A stretch of DNA of 64,000 nt from an uncultured Roseburia sp. (GCA_947567625.1 CANONN010000001.1:124001-188000); one strand, 5' to 3'. Positions 26,932-36,386 are shown, counted from the first letter of the stretch. A program made the numbers and translations. Notes: generated from the letters alone by a model not told the origin.

Positions 26932-28440
26932 CTATTCCTTCCACCGGACCACAATCTCTTCTTCACTGTAGATCACTACCTCTTTAAGATACCGCCCGAC
27001 CTTCTCTGCTGTCAACATGACATCTTTGCCGGAAGACAATTTTTCATGGGGAAACGCCTGAATCTGTTCCTCTGTTTCCACAATCTGCTCCCGCAGCTCC
27101 CGTATCACTTGCCGCTGTTTTTCGATTTTTAATTGGAGAGAATTAAACTCCTTCCCGCCGTCTTTTGCATAGCGCTCGTAACGTTCGTATTGTTCCCGCT
27201 TTAGTCTGTCATATTTCGTTTGCGCCTGTTTTTGTTTTGCCAAAAGTTTCGCGCGCCTTGCCCAAGAGTCGTCGTCATGCCCGCAAATATCTTCTGCCGC
27301 GATGCCTCTCTCTTCCAGATACGACGAAAGCCGCTGCCGCACTACCCGTTCTACAGACAAGACGCTGGCCTTGCCCACACAAGCCTGCCGTCCGGTCACA
27401 TAACGATTTCCACAGGTAAAATACGGACTGCGCCCCTCCACGATGCGCAGGCTGCGCTCACAGCACCCGCACACAACCCGGCCCGCCAGCGGGTTGCTGT
27501 TTCCTGCCGTCTTCCTGCCGCGGCTTACGCCCCTGCTCTTTTGCACTTCATCAAAAATCTCCCGCGCGACGATGGGGGCGTGATGGTCCAAAATGATCTG
27601 CCAATTTGCCCTCGCTTTTAAAATACTGCGGCCCCCGACCTGATCTTTTTCCGTTTTGCCGTATGCGATATCCCCGGCGTACACCGGATTTCGCAAAATA
27701 CTGCAAACCGTGCTGCCACTCCAGCAAAACCGGCCCCCTTTGGGCGGCCGGACAGTCCCTCCTTTTCGGCTCTTAAACTCCATCGGCGTCGGGATATGCT
27801 CCTGATTCAGCTTCCTCGCTGTCTGCGTGGAAGTCACCCCTTTTACCGCAAGCGCAAATATCTTTCGCACCACCGCCGCCTCCTCCTCACAGATGACGAG
27901 CATATGCCTGTCATCCGCGGCTTTTTCATAGCCAAAGGGGGCGTTGGCGCTGATATACTGCCCGCTCTCTTTTTTTGCCAGCAGCGAAGATTTTACCTTC
28001 TGTGAGATGTCTTTGCTGTAAAGATCACAGAGAAGATTCTTAAAATTCACTGTCAAGTCGCTGCCCGCTTTGGCAGATACCGCGCTGTCGTAACGGTCGT
28101 TGATCGAGATGAAGCGGATTCCCAAAAAAGGAAAGATCTGCTCCAGATAATCCCCCACCTCCAGATAGTTCCTGCCAAATCGGGAAAAATCTTTTACCAC
28201 GATACAATCCAGTCTCCCGCCCCTCGCATCCTCCAAAAGCCTTTGTATGCCCGGGCGCAGAAAATGAGTCCCCGTATAACCGTCATCCTGATATTCCGTG
28301 ATCTGACAGTCCGCAAAATGAGCATCCACATACTCGCGGATTAACAGGCGCTGCATGGATATGCTGTTGCTCTCCGTCTGCGCCGTTTCGTCTGCCTTGG
28401 ACAGCCGCATGTAAGCGGCAACCCGTAACGTCTGTTCCAT
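26932..28440 (-). CDS. Large serine recombinase 1 (nearest the left end)
   Basis: 502 residues. N-terminal resolvase domain with YMRLSK (Ser14 as nucleophile), SNSISMQRLLI and DFSRFGRNYLEVG. A recombinase domain follows (AVKGVTSTQTARKLNQEHIPTP), then a zinc ribbon (CGCCERS ... CGNRYVTGRQAC), then a coiled coil (about 400-460) of the kind that controls integration versus excision. GGAGGGATGG precedes the ATG. Last gene of the recombinase operon, ending 37 nt inside the arm region. It should act on the two attachment sites, alone or with its two paralogues. Confidence 0.93.
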   Translation of the reverse strand: MEQTLRVAAYMRLSKADETAQTESNSISMQRLLIREYVDAHFADCQITEYQDDGYTGTHFLRPGIQRLLEDARGGRLDCIVVKDFSRFGRNYLEVGDYLEQIFPFLGIRFISINDRYDSAVSAKAGSDLTVNFKNLLCDLYSKDISQKVKSSLLAKKESGQYISANAPFGYEKAADDRHMLVICEEEAAVVRKIFALAVKGVTSTQTARKLNQEHIPTPMEFKSRKGGTVRPPKGGRFCWSGSTVCSILRNPVYAGDIAYGKTEKDQVGGRSILKARANWQIILDHHAPIVAREIFDEVQKSRGVSRGRKTAGNSNPLAGRVVCGCCERSLRIVEGRSPYFTCGNRYVTGRQACVGKASVLSVERVVRQRLSSYLEERGIAAEDICGHDDDSWARRAKLLAKQKQAQTKYDRLKREQYERYERYAKDGGKEFNSLQLKIEKQRQVIRELREQIVETEEQIQAFPHEKLSSGKDVMLTAEKVGRYLKEVVIYSEEEIVVRWKE

Positions 28441-28506
28441 ATTCCATCCCTCCCGGCCGTCCTTCTCGGATGAAATCTGCCTGCACGGCGCCTGCAGCGC
28501 CCCGCA

Positions 28507-30192
28507 CTACAAATCGCTCCCGCGAAATGCGAACATGATCTTCACCCGGTGGTCTGCGCACACCTCCATCCGGTCGATTAAGACACGGAGCACCTCCTCC
28601 CGCAGAACCGCTTCCCCGCTGCACTGCGCCAGGTCTCCTAAAAATTTGCACCGCTCTTTCTCCTCCCGCTTCAGATCGTCCACTCTGCGCTGCCAGCCCG
28701 CTTTTGCCATCGACACTTGGCGAAGCGACTGTTCGTTCTCCTGTCTGCGGCGCAAAAAATCATCCAGCGGCAGATTTCCTGTGCGATAGGCCAGATACAG
28801 CTCGCTTCCACGCCTCTTTCCCATCTCGATCTGCCGCCCGAGGCGAGCCAGCTTTTGCCCCGCCCTATTTCTGCGCGTCCTGGCCGCCCTCTGATATTCC
28901 GCGATGAGCCTCTCTGCCCGCACATCCGTCAAGGCAATTTCCCGGCGCAGGGCGGCTATTACCAGCTCATCCACTCTCTCCCTGGCGATGCTCTGTGCCG
29001 GGCAATGCAGATCGTCCAGCCTGCGGGCGGCAGAACAGCAGTATCGGTACCGGCAAGTCTCCTCCCCGGTCGCCGTCCGGCCTGCCTTTGCCACCCGCAC
29101 CATCGGCCGCCCGCATCGCCCGCAGAACAGCAACCCGGCATATCTATCATTCTCCCCGGTCGCCGTTTTGCACACACGTTCCGGCGACTGGCGGTATTGG
29201 GCCGCGGACAAAGCCAGCATGTCAGCCGCCCGGAAAAACGTATCCGCGCTGACAATCGGCTCATGCGTTTCGCACCGCATACGGCAATCCGCACCGCACG
29301 GCTCCCGGCGCTTTGCGGCGTTCGATTGTGTGCCGTCCGGTGTCTCCGGCAGCATCCCCCCCATATAAACGGGGTTCGTCAAAATAAACCGGAGCGTCGG
29401 TGTGGTCCACTGTTCGAGGGCATCCCCCGTCCGGCAGTACACCCGCCCGGTCTTTCGATAGACGCCAGGCCGCTGCACCCCCCGCTCAAACAGCGCTCCG
29501 GCAATTTGACGCATGTTTTTCCCGGCCAAAAACAGAGTGAAAATATCTTTTACGATCTCCGCCGGGCCGCAGGCGGCCGCAAGGGCCCGCTTCCCGTTCA
29601 CCCACTGAATCCGGTAGCCATAGGGCGCAATCCCCCCGGTATAATGCCCCTGTTCTTTGCGGCTGCGCCTTTCGGCCCTCACCTTTTGGGCAATGTCCCG
29701 CGCATACAGTTCATTAACCAGATTTTTTAAGTTGACTGTCAATTCATCGGCGGCTGCGCTCCCGAAGGTATCTATCCCATCTGCAAGAGCGATAAAACGG
29801 ACCCCGAGAAAGGGAAATATTTTCTGAATATAGTTTCCGGTCTCAATATGATCGCGTCCAAAACGGGATAAGTCTTTGACGATCACGCAGTCAATGCGCT
29901 TGTTTTTCACGTCCTCCATCATCCGCTCAAAGCCCTCCCGTTTAAAATTGGTGCCCGTTGTGCCCAGATCAAGGTAGCACTCACAGAGTTCCATCTCCGG
30001 GTGTTCGCTCAGATACTGCTTGGCGATAGCAATCTGGGTTTCAATCGATTCATTTTTGCGGGCTCTGCGACCGTCTTTCTCTCCGCAGGCTTTGGCCGCG
30101 TCCACCGAGAGCCTGGCATAAATTCCCACATGAAACTGCCTGTCACAAGAACCTCGCTCCGTATTTTTTTGTTTTGATGTGCGTGCCATCAC
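28507..30192 (-). CDS. Large serine recombinase 2
   Basis: 561 residues. Resolvase domain with IYARLSV (Ser29), an insertion after it (DAAKACGEKDGRRARKNES), then VKDLSRFGRDHIETGNYIQK. The zinc-ribbon region is CGRCGRPMVR ... YRYCCSAARR, followed by a basic coiled coil. Its ATG overlaps the stop of recombinase 3 in an ATGA (30189-30192), which implies translational coupling and perhaps a fixed protein ratio. Divergent enough from its neighbours not to be a recent duplicate. Confidence 0.93.
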   Translation of the reverse strand: MMARTSKQKNTERGSCDRQFHVGIYARLSVDAAKACGEKDGRRARKNESIETQIAIAKQYLSEHPEMELCECYLDLGTTGTNFKREGFERMMEDVKNKRIDCVIVKDLSRFGRDHIETGNYIQKIFPFLGVRFIALADGIDTFGSAAADELTVNLKNLVNELYARDIAQKVRAERRSRKEQGHYTGGIAPYGYRIQWVNGKRALAAACGPAEIVKDIFTLFLAGKNMRQIAGALFERGVQRPGVYRKTGRVYCRTGDALEQWTTPTLRFILTNPVYMGGMLPETPDGTQSNAAKRREPCGADCRMRCETHEPIVSADTFFRAADMLALSAAQYRQSPERVCKTATGENDRYAGLLFCGRCGRPMVRVAKAGRTATGEETCRYRYCCSAARRLDDLHCPAQSIARERVDELVIAALRREIALTDVRAERLIAEYQRAARTRRNRAGQKLARLGRQIEMGKRRGSELYLAYRTGNLPLDDFLRRRQENEQSLRQVSMAKAGWQRRVDDLKREEKERCKFLGDLAQCSGEAVLREEVLRVLIDRMEVCADHRVKIMFAFRGSDL

Positions 30193-31799
30193 GTTCCCTC
30201 CTGCCTTTTGTCTCCATATGGATTCTTCACGCGCAGTTCCAAAAGCACGCGTTTATCCTCATACACAAGGATACGGTTTATGAATGTCACCAGAACATCC
30301 CGGCTCAGTTTGGCGATCTTGGGCGCGGTTTGCATCTGTCTTAGCCTTGCCTGCGCCCCAGCCGCCGCACGCATCGTCTGCCGCATCGTCTGCTCCTGAC
30401 ATTCTATGGCCTCCCCTGCCGCCTGATACTGTGCCCGATATATCTCGCCAAACTCCTTATACTCTTCCTCCGTGAGGATGCCCCGCCTGAAATCTTCATA
30501 CAATCCGGCGCTTAGGGATTGATATTTTTTCCGCTCCCTCTTTTGTCTCTCGATTTCCCCCGCCAAAGACGCCGTCCCGTCCACATGCACCCGCAGATTG
30601 CGGATTTCCCGCCGCACATGTTCCAAATCCGCAAAGAGCGCCAGCTGCCGCCCAAGACCGGTGGACACTAGATGTATTAACCGCTCCTCGCAAATGCTGT
30701 GTCTCGTACAGCCAAGCCCCCTGTTTCTCGAAGCGCAGACAAAGCAAACCCTCTCGCTCCCCCGGTAGCGGTTTACCCTGCGAATCATCGGCTGCCCACA
30801 GTCCCCGCAGTAGAGGTATCCGGCAAACATATGATTTCTGTTTTTGCCGGCAGACGCCCGCGCGTCTACCTCAAGCAGCCTCTGCACCGTCAAAAAGTCC
30901 TCCGCAGACACCAAAGCCTCATGGGTATCTGCCACGCGCACCCACGCTTCCCTTGGCTTTTGCCGCGTGTGTTTCACTTTATGGCTGACCTTTTCGGTTT
31001 TTCCCTGCACCATCACGCCCGTGTACAGCTCGCTCGTCAAAATGCGTTTTACCGCCACCGCCGACCACCTGGCTTTTATATGGGTCGCAAACCCGGTATC
31101 ATATGTTTCTCCCAGTGATTTTTTGTATTCCAGCGGGGAGAGGACGCCCAGCGCGTTTAATTGTTCCGCTATGGCGATATTGCTAACTCCCGCGATTTTC
31201 CAGGCAAATATTTTTTTTACAATCCACGCCGCATACGGGTCCACCAGCAGGCGATGCCTTTTCATCGGGTCTTTGCGGTAGCCGTAGGCGGCAAAAGCGC
31301 CGATATATTCTCCCCGCTCCCGCTTCAGCTGCTGCTGACTTTTTACCTTTTTTGAAATATCGCTGCAATAGGCGTCATTGATAAAATTTTTCACCGGCAG
31401 CACCAGTGTTTTCTCATGAAAATCTGCGGTCAAAGAATCAAAATTGTCATTAATTGCGATAAAGCGCACGCAAAAAGCCGGGAAGGTCTTTTGAATCAAC
31501 CGCCCGGCCTCAATATAATCCCGCCCCAATCTCGACAGGTCCTTTACCATCACACAGTCAATGTGCCCCTGTGCGATGTCCTCCATCATCCGCCGAAACG
31601 AAGGTCTGTCAAAATTGGCCCCCGACCACCCGTCATCCACATAGATATCGTACAGTTCCATGTCGTCGTGCCTGCGAATGTAGGAGCAGATCAAATCTCT
31701 CTGGGAACCGATGCTGTTGCTTTCGGCGCCGCCGTCAGACACATCATCCCGGCTCAGCCGCAGATAGACGGCCACACGATAGAACGTTTTCGCTTCCAT
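30189..31799 (-). CDS. Large serine recombinase 3 (first of the trio)
   Basis: 536 residues. Resolvase domain with VYLRLSRDD (Ser16), SNSIGSQRDLICSYI and VKDLSRLGRDYIEAG. The recombinase domain includes YGYRKDPMKRHRLLVDP. The zinc ribbon is YCGDCGQPMIR ... CFVCASRNRGLGC, followed by a coiled coil. GAGGAGG precedes the ATG. It lies 48 nt after the DUF6870 gene and overlaps recombinase 2 by four bases. Confidence 0.93.
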   Translation of the reverse strand: MEAKTFYRVAVYLRLSRDDVSDGGAESNSIGSQRDLICSYIRRHDDMELYDIYVDDGWSGANFDRPSFRRMMEDIAQGHIDCVMVKDLSRLGRDYIEAGRLIQKTFPAFCVRFIAINDNFDSLTADFHEKTLVLPVKNFINDAYCSDISKKVKSQQQLKRERGEYIGAFAAYGYRKDPMKRHRLLVDPYAAWIVKKIFAWKIAGVSNIAIAEQLNALGVLSPLEYKKSLGETYDTGFATHIKARWSAVAVKRILTSELYTGVMVQGKTEKVSHKVKHTRQKPREAWVRVADTHEALVSAEDFLTVQRLLEVDARASAGKNRNHMFAGYLYCGDCGQPMIRRVNRYRGSERVCFVCASRNRGLGCTRHSICEERLIHLVSTGLGRQLALFADLEHVRREIRNLRVHVDGTASLAGEIERQKRERKKYQSLSAGLYEDFRRGILTEEEYKEFGEIYRAQYQAAGEAIECQEQTMRQTMRAAAGAQARLRQMQTAPKIAKLSRDVLVTFINRILVYEDKRVLLELRVKNPYGDKRQEGT

Positions 31800-31847
31800 G
31801 CTGTATTCCTCCTCTATATCTCTGACATTTTGCGCCCGCCGGTCAGC

Positions 31848-32111
31848 TCACAAAACCTCCGCCTGTTTTCTGGCCAGCGTAACCATGCGCTCCTCCAATG
31901 TCTCCTGTGCGCCATCCATATAGCCAACCTGTAAAATATACTCCCCCACATTCTGCGCATACGGATTGTTCACCTGCTCCAAAAATGACCGCACTCGTTC
32001 CCGTGGGCTCTCAGACGGGTCGATCACAATCTCATCCATATCTGTCAAATCTTCCCGCCGCAGCTCAGTGATCGGAATCTTCTGCAATTCGGCCAACCGT
32101 TCCTCTGTCAT
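31848..32111 (-). CDS. DUF6870-family small protein
   Basis: 87 residues from MTEERLAELQKI. The motifs LTDMDEIVIDP, ERVRSFLEQVNNPYAQNVGEY and ETLEERMVTLARKQ match the small DUF6870 proteins that I associate with serine-recombinase loci in Lachnospiraceae. The frame opens at 32201, but the conserved part starts here. Function unknown. As leader of the recombinase operon it might be a recombination directionality factor or a regulator; both are guesses. Confidence 0.75.
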   Translation of the reverse strand: MTEERLAELQKIPITELRREDLTDMDEIVIDPSESPRERVRSFLEQVNNPYAQNVGEYILQVGYMDGAQETLEERMVTLARKQAEVL

Positions 32112-32251
32112 ACAAGCGCCGCTTTCTTTTTTTCTATAATTTATGCGAAATACCGCCCGTCCCATGACTTCCGTGCATAAAACGGCGGAAAGACCGCACA
32201 CAGATCAAGAAGCGCCGCAAAATTGTCTCTTTTAAAAAATGGAACGGATGA

Positions 32252-32281
32252 TTGACAAGATGCGCACGGTCTGCTTATGAT
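32252..32281 (+). promoter_or_regulatory. Predicted promoter of the phosphopantetheinyl transferase gene
   Basis: TTGACA (32252-32257), 18-nt spacer, TATGAT (32276-32281). The 275-nt gap to the divergent DUF6870 gene holds nothing else that I can identify. Confidence 0.6.
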
Positions 32282-32386
32282 AACACTGACAGACAAACAT
32301 GCACGCCGCCAGAGCGCGAAAATGATTTCTGCGGCAAACGCCAGGGCGTTTCGTGTGAGATTTGAGATCAGAAATGTGAGGAAAAA

Positions 32387-33031
32387 ATGATACAGTTATA
32401 TGCCATAGACGTTCAGCGTCTGCCGGACCCAAAAGAGGAGCCCGGGATGCTCCGATATTTGCACGGCGAGCGCAAAATCCAAACCATGAAATATTTACAG
32501 ACAGATGACCGCAAAAGAAGTCTCGGGGCCGGTATCCTGCTCGGAGAAGTCCTGCCCCGCCACGGGGCCAGCCCGGAGGAGATCACGCGAAGCCCGCAGG
32601 GAAAGCCGCAGGCTGCGGGCATCTGTTTTAACCTCTCTCACTCGGGCCATCTGGCAATCTGTGCCGTGGGGCACAGGCCGGTCGGCTGCGATATCGAAAA
32701 AATTGCCCCAGAACCGGCTAAAGTGGGGGAACATTTTTTTCATCCGGGAGAAATCGCCCTCCTCAATCGGTGCGAAAAAGAGATGCGCGGCGAACTTTTT
32801 TTCCGCCTCTGGACCATCAAGGAGAGTTATCTAAAGATGACCGGGGAGGGGCTGCGCCGTCCGCTGAACAGTTTTGAAATTCTCATAGACCGGCAAGACG
32901 TGCAGGTGCGCCGCGGCGAAGAAATACTTCCCTGCCACATCAGGGAATACCCCGTTCCCGGATACCGAGTATCCGTGTGTGCACTGGAACAAAGCTTTGC
33001 CCCAAACATAGTATATATCAATCCTTCTTGA
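32387..33031 (+). CDS. Sfp-type 4'-phosphopantetheinyl transferase
   Basis: 214 residues. It has the family motifs FNLSHSGHLAICAVG, VGCDIE (Mg-binding Asp/Glu) and FFRLWTIKESYLKMTGEGL. It transfers phosphopantetheine from CoA to a Ser of carrier proteins, usually in NRPS, PKS or fatty-acid synthesis. No carrier protein or synthase is present in the element or elsewhere in the window, so its partner must be elsewhere. AGGAAAAA precedes the ATG. It is the only plus-strand gene in the element. Confidence 0.9.
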   Translation: MIQLYAIDVQRLPDPKEEPGMLRYLHGERKIQTMKYLQTDDRKRSLGAGILLGEVLPRHGASPEEITRSPQGKPQAAGICFNLSHSGHLAICAVGHRPVGCDIEKIAPEPAKVGEHFFHPGEIALLNRCEKEMRGELFFRLWTIKESYLKMTGEGLRRPLNSFEILIDRQDVQVRRGEEILPCHIREYPVPGYRVSVCALEQSFAPNIVYINPS

Positions 33032-33113
33032 GAAGGATCGGTTTTCGAGCACACTGACAAGGGCTCCCGACACAGGAAATACCGGTCGAAAGCCCCTCGC
33101 GCAGCAGCGCACG

Positions 33114-34211
33114 CTATTCATCACAATATTTTTTTACAATGGCCTCAAATTCCTGCCTTGATTCCGTAAACGCTTTTAACAGCTTGGGAGAAAAGACTCC
33201 GCTCTGTCCGTTTATAATCATCTGATAGGCTTTCTCTGTGTCATAAGCCGCCTTATATACCCTTTTTGAAGTGAGCGCATCATATACGTCGACCAGAGAT
33301 ACGATCTGCGCCGCTATGCTGATCGCCTCTCCCCGAAGGCCGTCCGGATAGCCGTTGCCGTCATATTTTTCATGGTGATGCCTGGCGATATCGTAGGCGT
33401 AGGAACAAAACTCTTCGTTGTCCAGGCGAATCACCTTCTCAATAATCTCCGCTCCCTTGGTCGTGTGCGATTTGATGACTTCATACTCATCATTCGTCAG
33501 TTTGCCGGCCTTTAAGATGATGCTGTCCGGTATGACAATCTTTCCGATATCATGAAGGGAAGATGCCCAGCCGATGGTTTCGATCTTTTCCTCTGACAGC
33601 TGATACTCGGGGAAGAGCCTGCTGACACTTTTTCCAAGACATAGGGTAAATTCGCGAATTCTCTTTACATGCTGTTCGGATTCGAGATTTCGGAATTCTA
33701 CAATGTTGCTCAAAGACTCGATCAGCACTTCTTTCATGTGCTTTTGCTTATCAGCCATCAGCTTTAACATGGCGTTTTGTTTCCGCAGCTTTTCGTTTTG
33801 ATTTTTAACGGTAAGCTCAAGCTGCACTTTATTTTGAAACACTTCGATCACATTTTCAACCAGCAGCCGCACGGCGTCGAGATGAAACGGCTTTCTGATA
33901 TAACTGACAATGCCATACTGATATCCGATTTTCTCATATTCTGTCGCCTGTTCACCGGTCAGCATGATAAACGGTATCTGATCTAAAAAATTCTTTTCAC
34001 TCAGGCGCTTTAACACCTGAAAATTATTCCTGGCCGGTATCATAAGATTGACCAGAATGACCGCAAGCTTTGACGCATGCTGCCTTAATATATCGATTCC
34101 TTCCTTTTCTGTAGCAACCTCAATAATTTTATATTTATCCCGAAAGATTTCGACCAGCTTTTTGCGGCTGTCCTCCTCATGTTCAAGTATCAAAATGGTA
34201 TCACGCAACAT
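33114..34211 (-). CDS. HD-GYP domain protein with degenerate receiver domain
   Basis: 365 residues. Residues 1-125 are a CheY-like receiver, but the acidic pair is altered (ILILEHEED) and the phosphoacceptor Asp is Asn55 (VILVNLMIP); Lys107 (RKPF) is kept. A coiled-coil linker spans about 125-165. The C-terminal HD-GYP domain has SLHDIGK (His220-Asp221) and HHHEKYDGNGYPDGLRG, so it could hydrolyse cyclic di-GMP or another cyclic dinucleotide. Phosphorylation control looks lost. It lies 22 nt downstream of the DUF342 gene, in one operon. Confidence 0.9.
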   Translation of the reverse strand: MLRDTILILEHEEDSRKKLVEIFRDKYKIIEVATEKEGIDILRQHASKLAVILVNLMIPARNNFQVLKRLSEKNFLDQIPFIMLTGEQATEYEKIGYQYGIVSYIRKPFHLDAVRLLVENVIEVFQNKVQLELTVKNQNEKLRKQNAMLKLMADKQKHMKEVLIESLSNIVEFRNLESEQHVKRIREFTLCLGKSVSRLFPEYQLSEEKIETIGWASSLHDIGKIVIPDSIILKAGKLTNDEYEVIKSHTTKGAEIIEKVIRLDNEEFCSYAYDIARHHHEKYDGNGYPDGLRGEAISIAAQIVSLVDVYDALTSKRVYKAAYDTEKAYQMIINGQSGVFSPKLLKAFTESRQEFEAIVKKYCDE

Positions 34212-34233
34212 CTCCTGTTATCCCTCTTCTTAT

Positions 34234-36306
34234 TTATAATTTCACCATTACTACATTCTTATTTCTAAGTTTAAAAACAACTCTGCTCACATGTGACGGC
34301 AGCACATATTTTACGGTATTGATCTCAATCAAGCTTCCCTCGTATGCGTTGCCCCTGACGATCACCGCCTTCATATCCTGTTCCGTCAGACTGGCGAGTT
34401 TGGAAACCTCGGCGTCCAGATCGGCCAGCTCCTTGTCCTTAGCGACAATCGCTGCATTTAACTTCTTGATGAGCGCCTCTGCCTGTTCCTTGTCGGGCGG
34501 CAGCGCCTGCAAAATATGATTCCACTGCCCTTCTAACATCCTAAGCTCTTCCAAAATCTGCTCTCTCTGCTGGGCAAACATCGCCTGTTTGCGATGGTAC
34601 AAGGCATTCTGCCCAATCTCGAGATATGTTTTAATACTGGACCGGTTGCCAAGATTATAGGTATCGACTCCCTTAACCGCACGCACCTTACCACCAAGAA
34701 GCATTCCCTTGCTGCCGGACACGATCACTTTCCCCATCGCGTTAATATTACTGTTCATAATATAATTGGCTCTTATGTCGCCCTCAGCGTCGATGTTAGC
34801 CGCTTCAAAAAAGCTGCCTGAGACATCGCCCTTGGCCTCGATGAAGCAGTCGTTCTTGGAACAGCTTCCCTTTTTAATCATGACACTGCCCCCGGCAACG
34901 AGCCTTCCAGCCTCCACATTGTGCTCGATGATAATATCTCCGGTAGCCGATATATAACCTCCCGAATAGACACTGCCGATCACATAGACCGAGCCGTCAA
35001 CCTCAAGCTTACCGGTGACAGCCGTCACATCCTCGCGCACGATGATCATGTTGGATATGATAACCAGGCCGTTGTGATACTCGAACTTTCCGCTTAACTT
35101 AGAACGATAAGTCACCCCGTCCTCGTCAATGGCAAATCCCTTTCCCTTCAGCGGCTTCTTTTCAGCCCCCTCACTGGCCTGAAGTATCTCGCCAAAGACA
35201 TTATGCCCGTCCACTCCCTTTTGCGCCGGATGGTAAAGAGCAATTTTTTGTCCTTCCTCCACCATCTCAAATGCCTCGATATTGACATAATCAACGCCTC
35301 CGTCTGGAAGCGGCGCCGGAATTCGGGGTAAGTCAAGACGCACAAAAAACTCATACCAGCCGTTCTTACCGTCCTTAGCGGGTACGCCCTCAGCAATCAA
35401 AATCTTTTCATTCATGCGCTTTTTCGTGATCATGTCGGTGATGGCTTCGCGCTTGATTCCTGTCACAATCCCTTTCTTTTTCAGCGCATCATAGATATCG
35501 TCTTCCGTGACCACATTGCCGGCAACCCATTGAATCAAAGCATACACTTTATTGCCGTCCTCTTCCACAGAAATCGTAAATTCTTTTTTGGTATACGCCG
35601 CGAGATCAATCCCCAGCTTGTCAGGCGTCATATAAGGACGTGTCTTTTCCTGCAACAGACGTTCGCGCTTCTCTTTCATATCCGAGCCGGAAAAAATCAG
35701 CTTGGCGTAAGAGGCCACATCCAGCCCCGCTTCCAGCCCCAGCCGTATTTCTTTCATCTGCCAGTGGCTGAACAGATAATTGGCGTAAAGCGACACGTTC
35801 CGTTTGTTCTCCAAACCCAGACGAATCTCCCGCATCTGCATCCAGTTGTACTTGGAATCGGCATACAAAGAAACCTTAAGTCCACCGAGCAACCCCATTC
35901 TAATCTCATAGATCTGCTGCATATACATATCGTCCGTGAGCCAGGCATTGATCGGAAGATTGTCCTCAAGCGCAAGACGAATCTGTTCCAATTCGTCATC
36001 TACAAATCCTCTGTCCAAATAAGGAGTCAGATCGATAGAAGAATAAATGGAAAGACGAATCTGTTTCATTGTCTCGTAACTGTAGGACGGGTCCGCATAA
36101 ACGGAAATATCCACCTTATCCTTAAGACCCATCTGAATCTGTTCCATCTGAAGCCTGTTAAGCTCAGAATGGGTATAATTTGAGACGTCCAGCCCCTCCT
36201 CTTTTCCAAAAGGAATCTCCTGATGCGGTTCTGTCATATATGCGATCTGTTCCATTGAAGTCAACTCCGGGTTCCGTGGCAGAGCTCCACCAGTCTTCAT
36301 AAACAA
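34234..36306 (-). CDS. DUF342/FapA-family protein with seven 26-residue N-terminal repeats
   Basis: 690 residues. After a 38-residue leader, residues 39-220 are seven tandem repeats of exactly 26 residues with the pattern (L)DVS-YAD-x(5)-QM-EIRLGLE, for example LKVSLYADSKYNWMQMREIR. Residues ~225-560 form the DUF342 (FapA) domain with a right-handed beta-helix core (GSVYSGGYISATGDIIIEHN). A coiled coil spans about 590-640. The C-terminal ~50 residues end in RNKNVVMVKL. No signal peptide. FapA proteins are poorly understood and affect cell-envelope or flagellar signalling. AGGAGG precedes the ATG. It heads the operon with the HD-GYP gene. Confidence 0.85.
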   Translation of the reverse strand: MFMKTGGALPRNPELTSMEQIAYMTEPHQEIPFGKEEGLDVSNYTHSELNRLQMEQIQMGLKDKVDISVYADPSYSYETMKQIRLSIYSSIDLTPYLDRGFVDDELEQIRLALEDNLPINAWLTDDMYMQQIYEIRMGLLGGLKVSLYADSKYNWMQMREIRLGLENKRNVSLYANYLFSHWQMKEIRLGLEAGLDVASYAKLIFSGSDMKEKRERLLQEKTRPYMTPDKLGIDLAAYTKKEFTISVEEDGNKVYALIQWVAGNVVTEDDIYDALKKKGIVTGIKREAITDMITKKRMNEKILIAEGVPAKDGKNGWYEFFVRLDLPRIPAPLPDGGVDYVNIEAFEMVEEGQKIALYHPAQKGVDGHNVFGEILQASEGAEKKPLKGKGFAIDEDGVTYRSKLSGKFEYHNGLVIISNMIIVREDVTAVTGKLEVDGSVYVIGSVYSGGYISATGDIIIEHNVEAGRLVAGGSVMIKKGSCSKNDCFIEAKGDVSGSFFEAANIDAEGDIRANYIMNSNINAMGKVIVSGSKGMLLGGKVRAVKGVDTYNLGNRSSIKTYLEIGQNALYHRKQAMFAQQREQILEELRMLEGQWNHILQALPPDKEQAEALIKKLNAAIVAKDKELADLDAEVSKLASLTEQDMKAVIVRGNAYEGSLIEINTVKYVLPSHVSRVVFKLRNKNVVMVKL

Positions 36307-36386
36307 CCGTCCTCCTAATTCCGCGATAATCTATAATATTATACTATATTCAGGCTCAAAAGTCTACATTTTTGCCTTTCCAGCTT

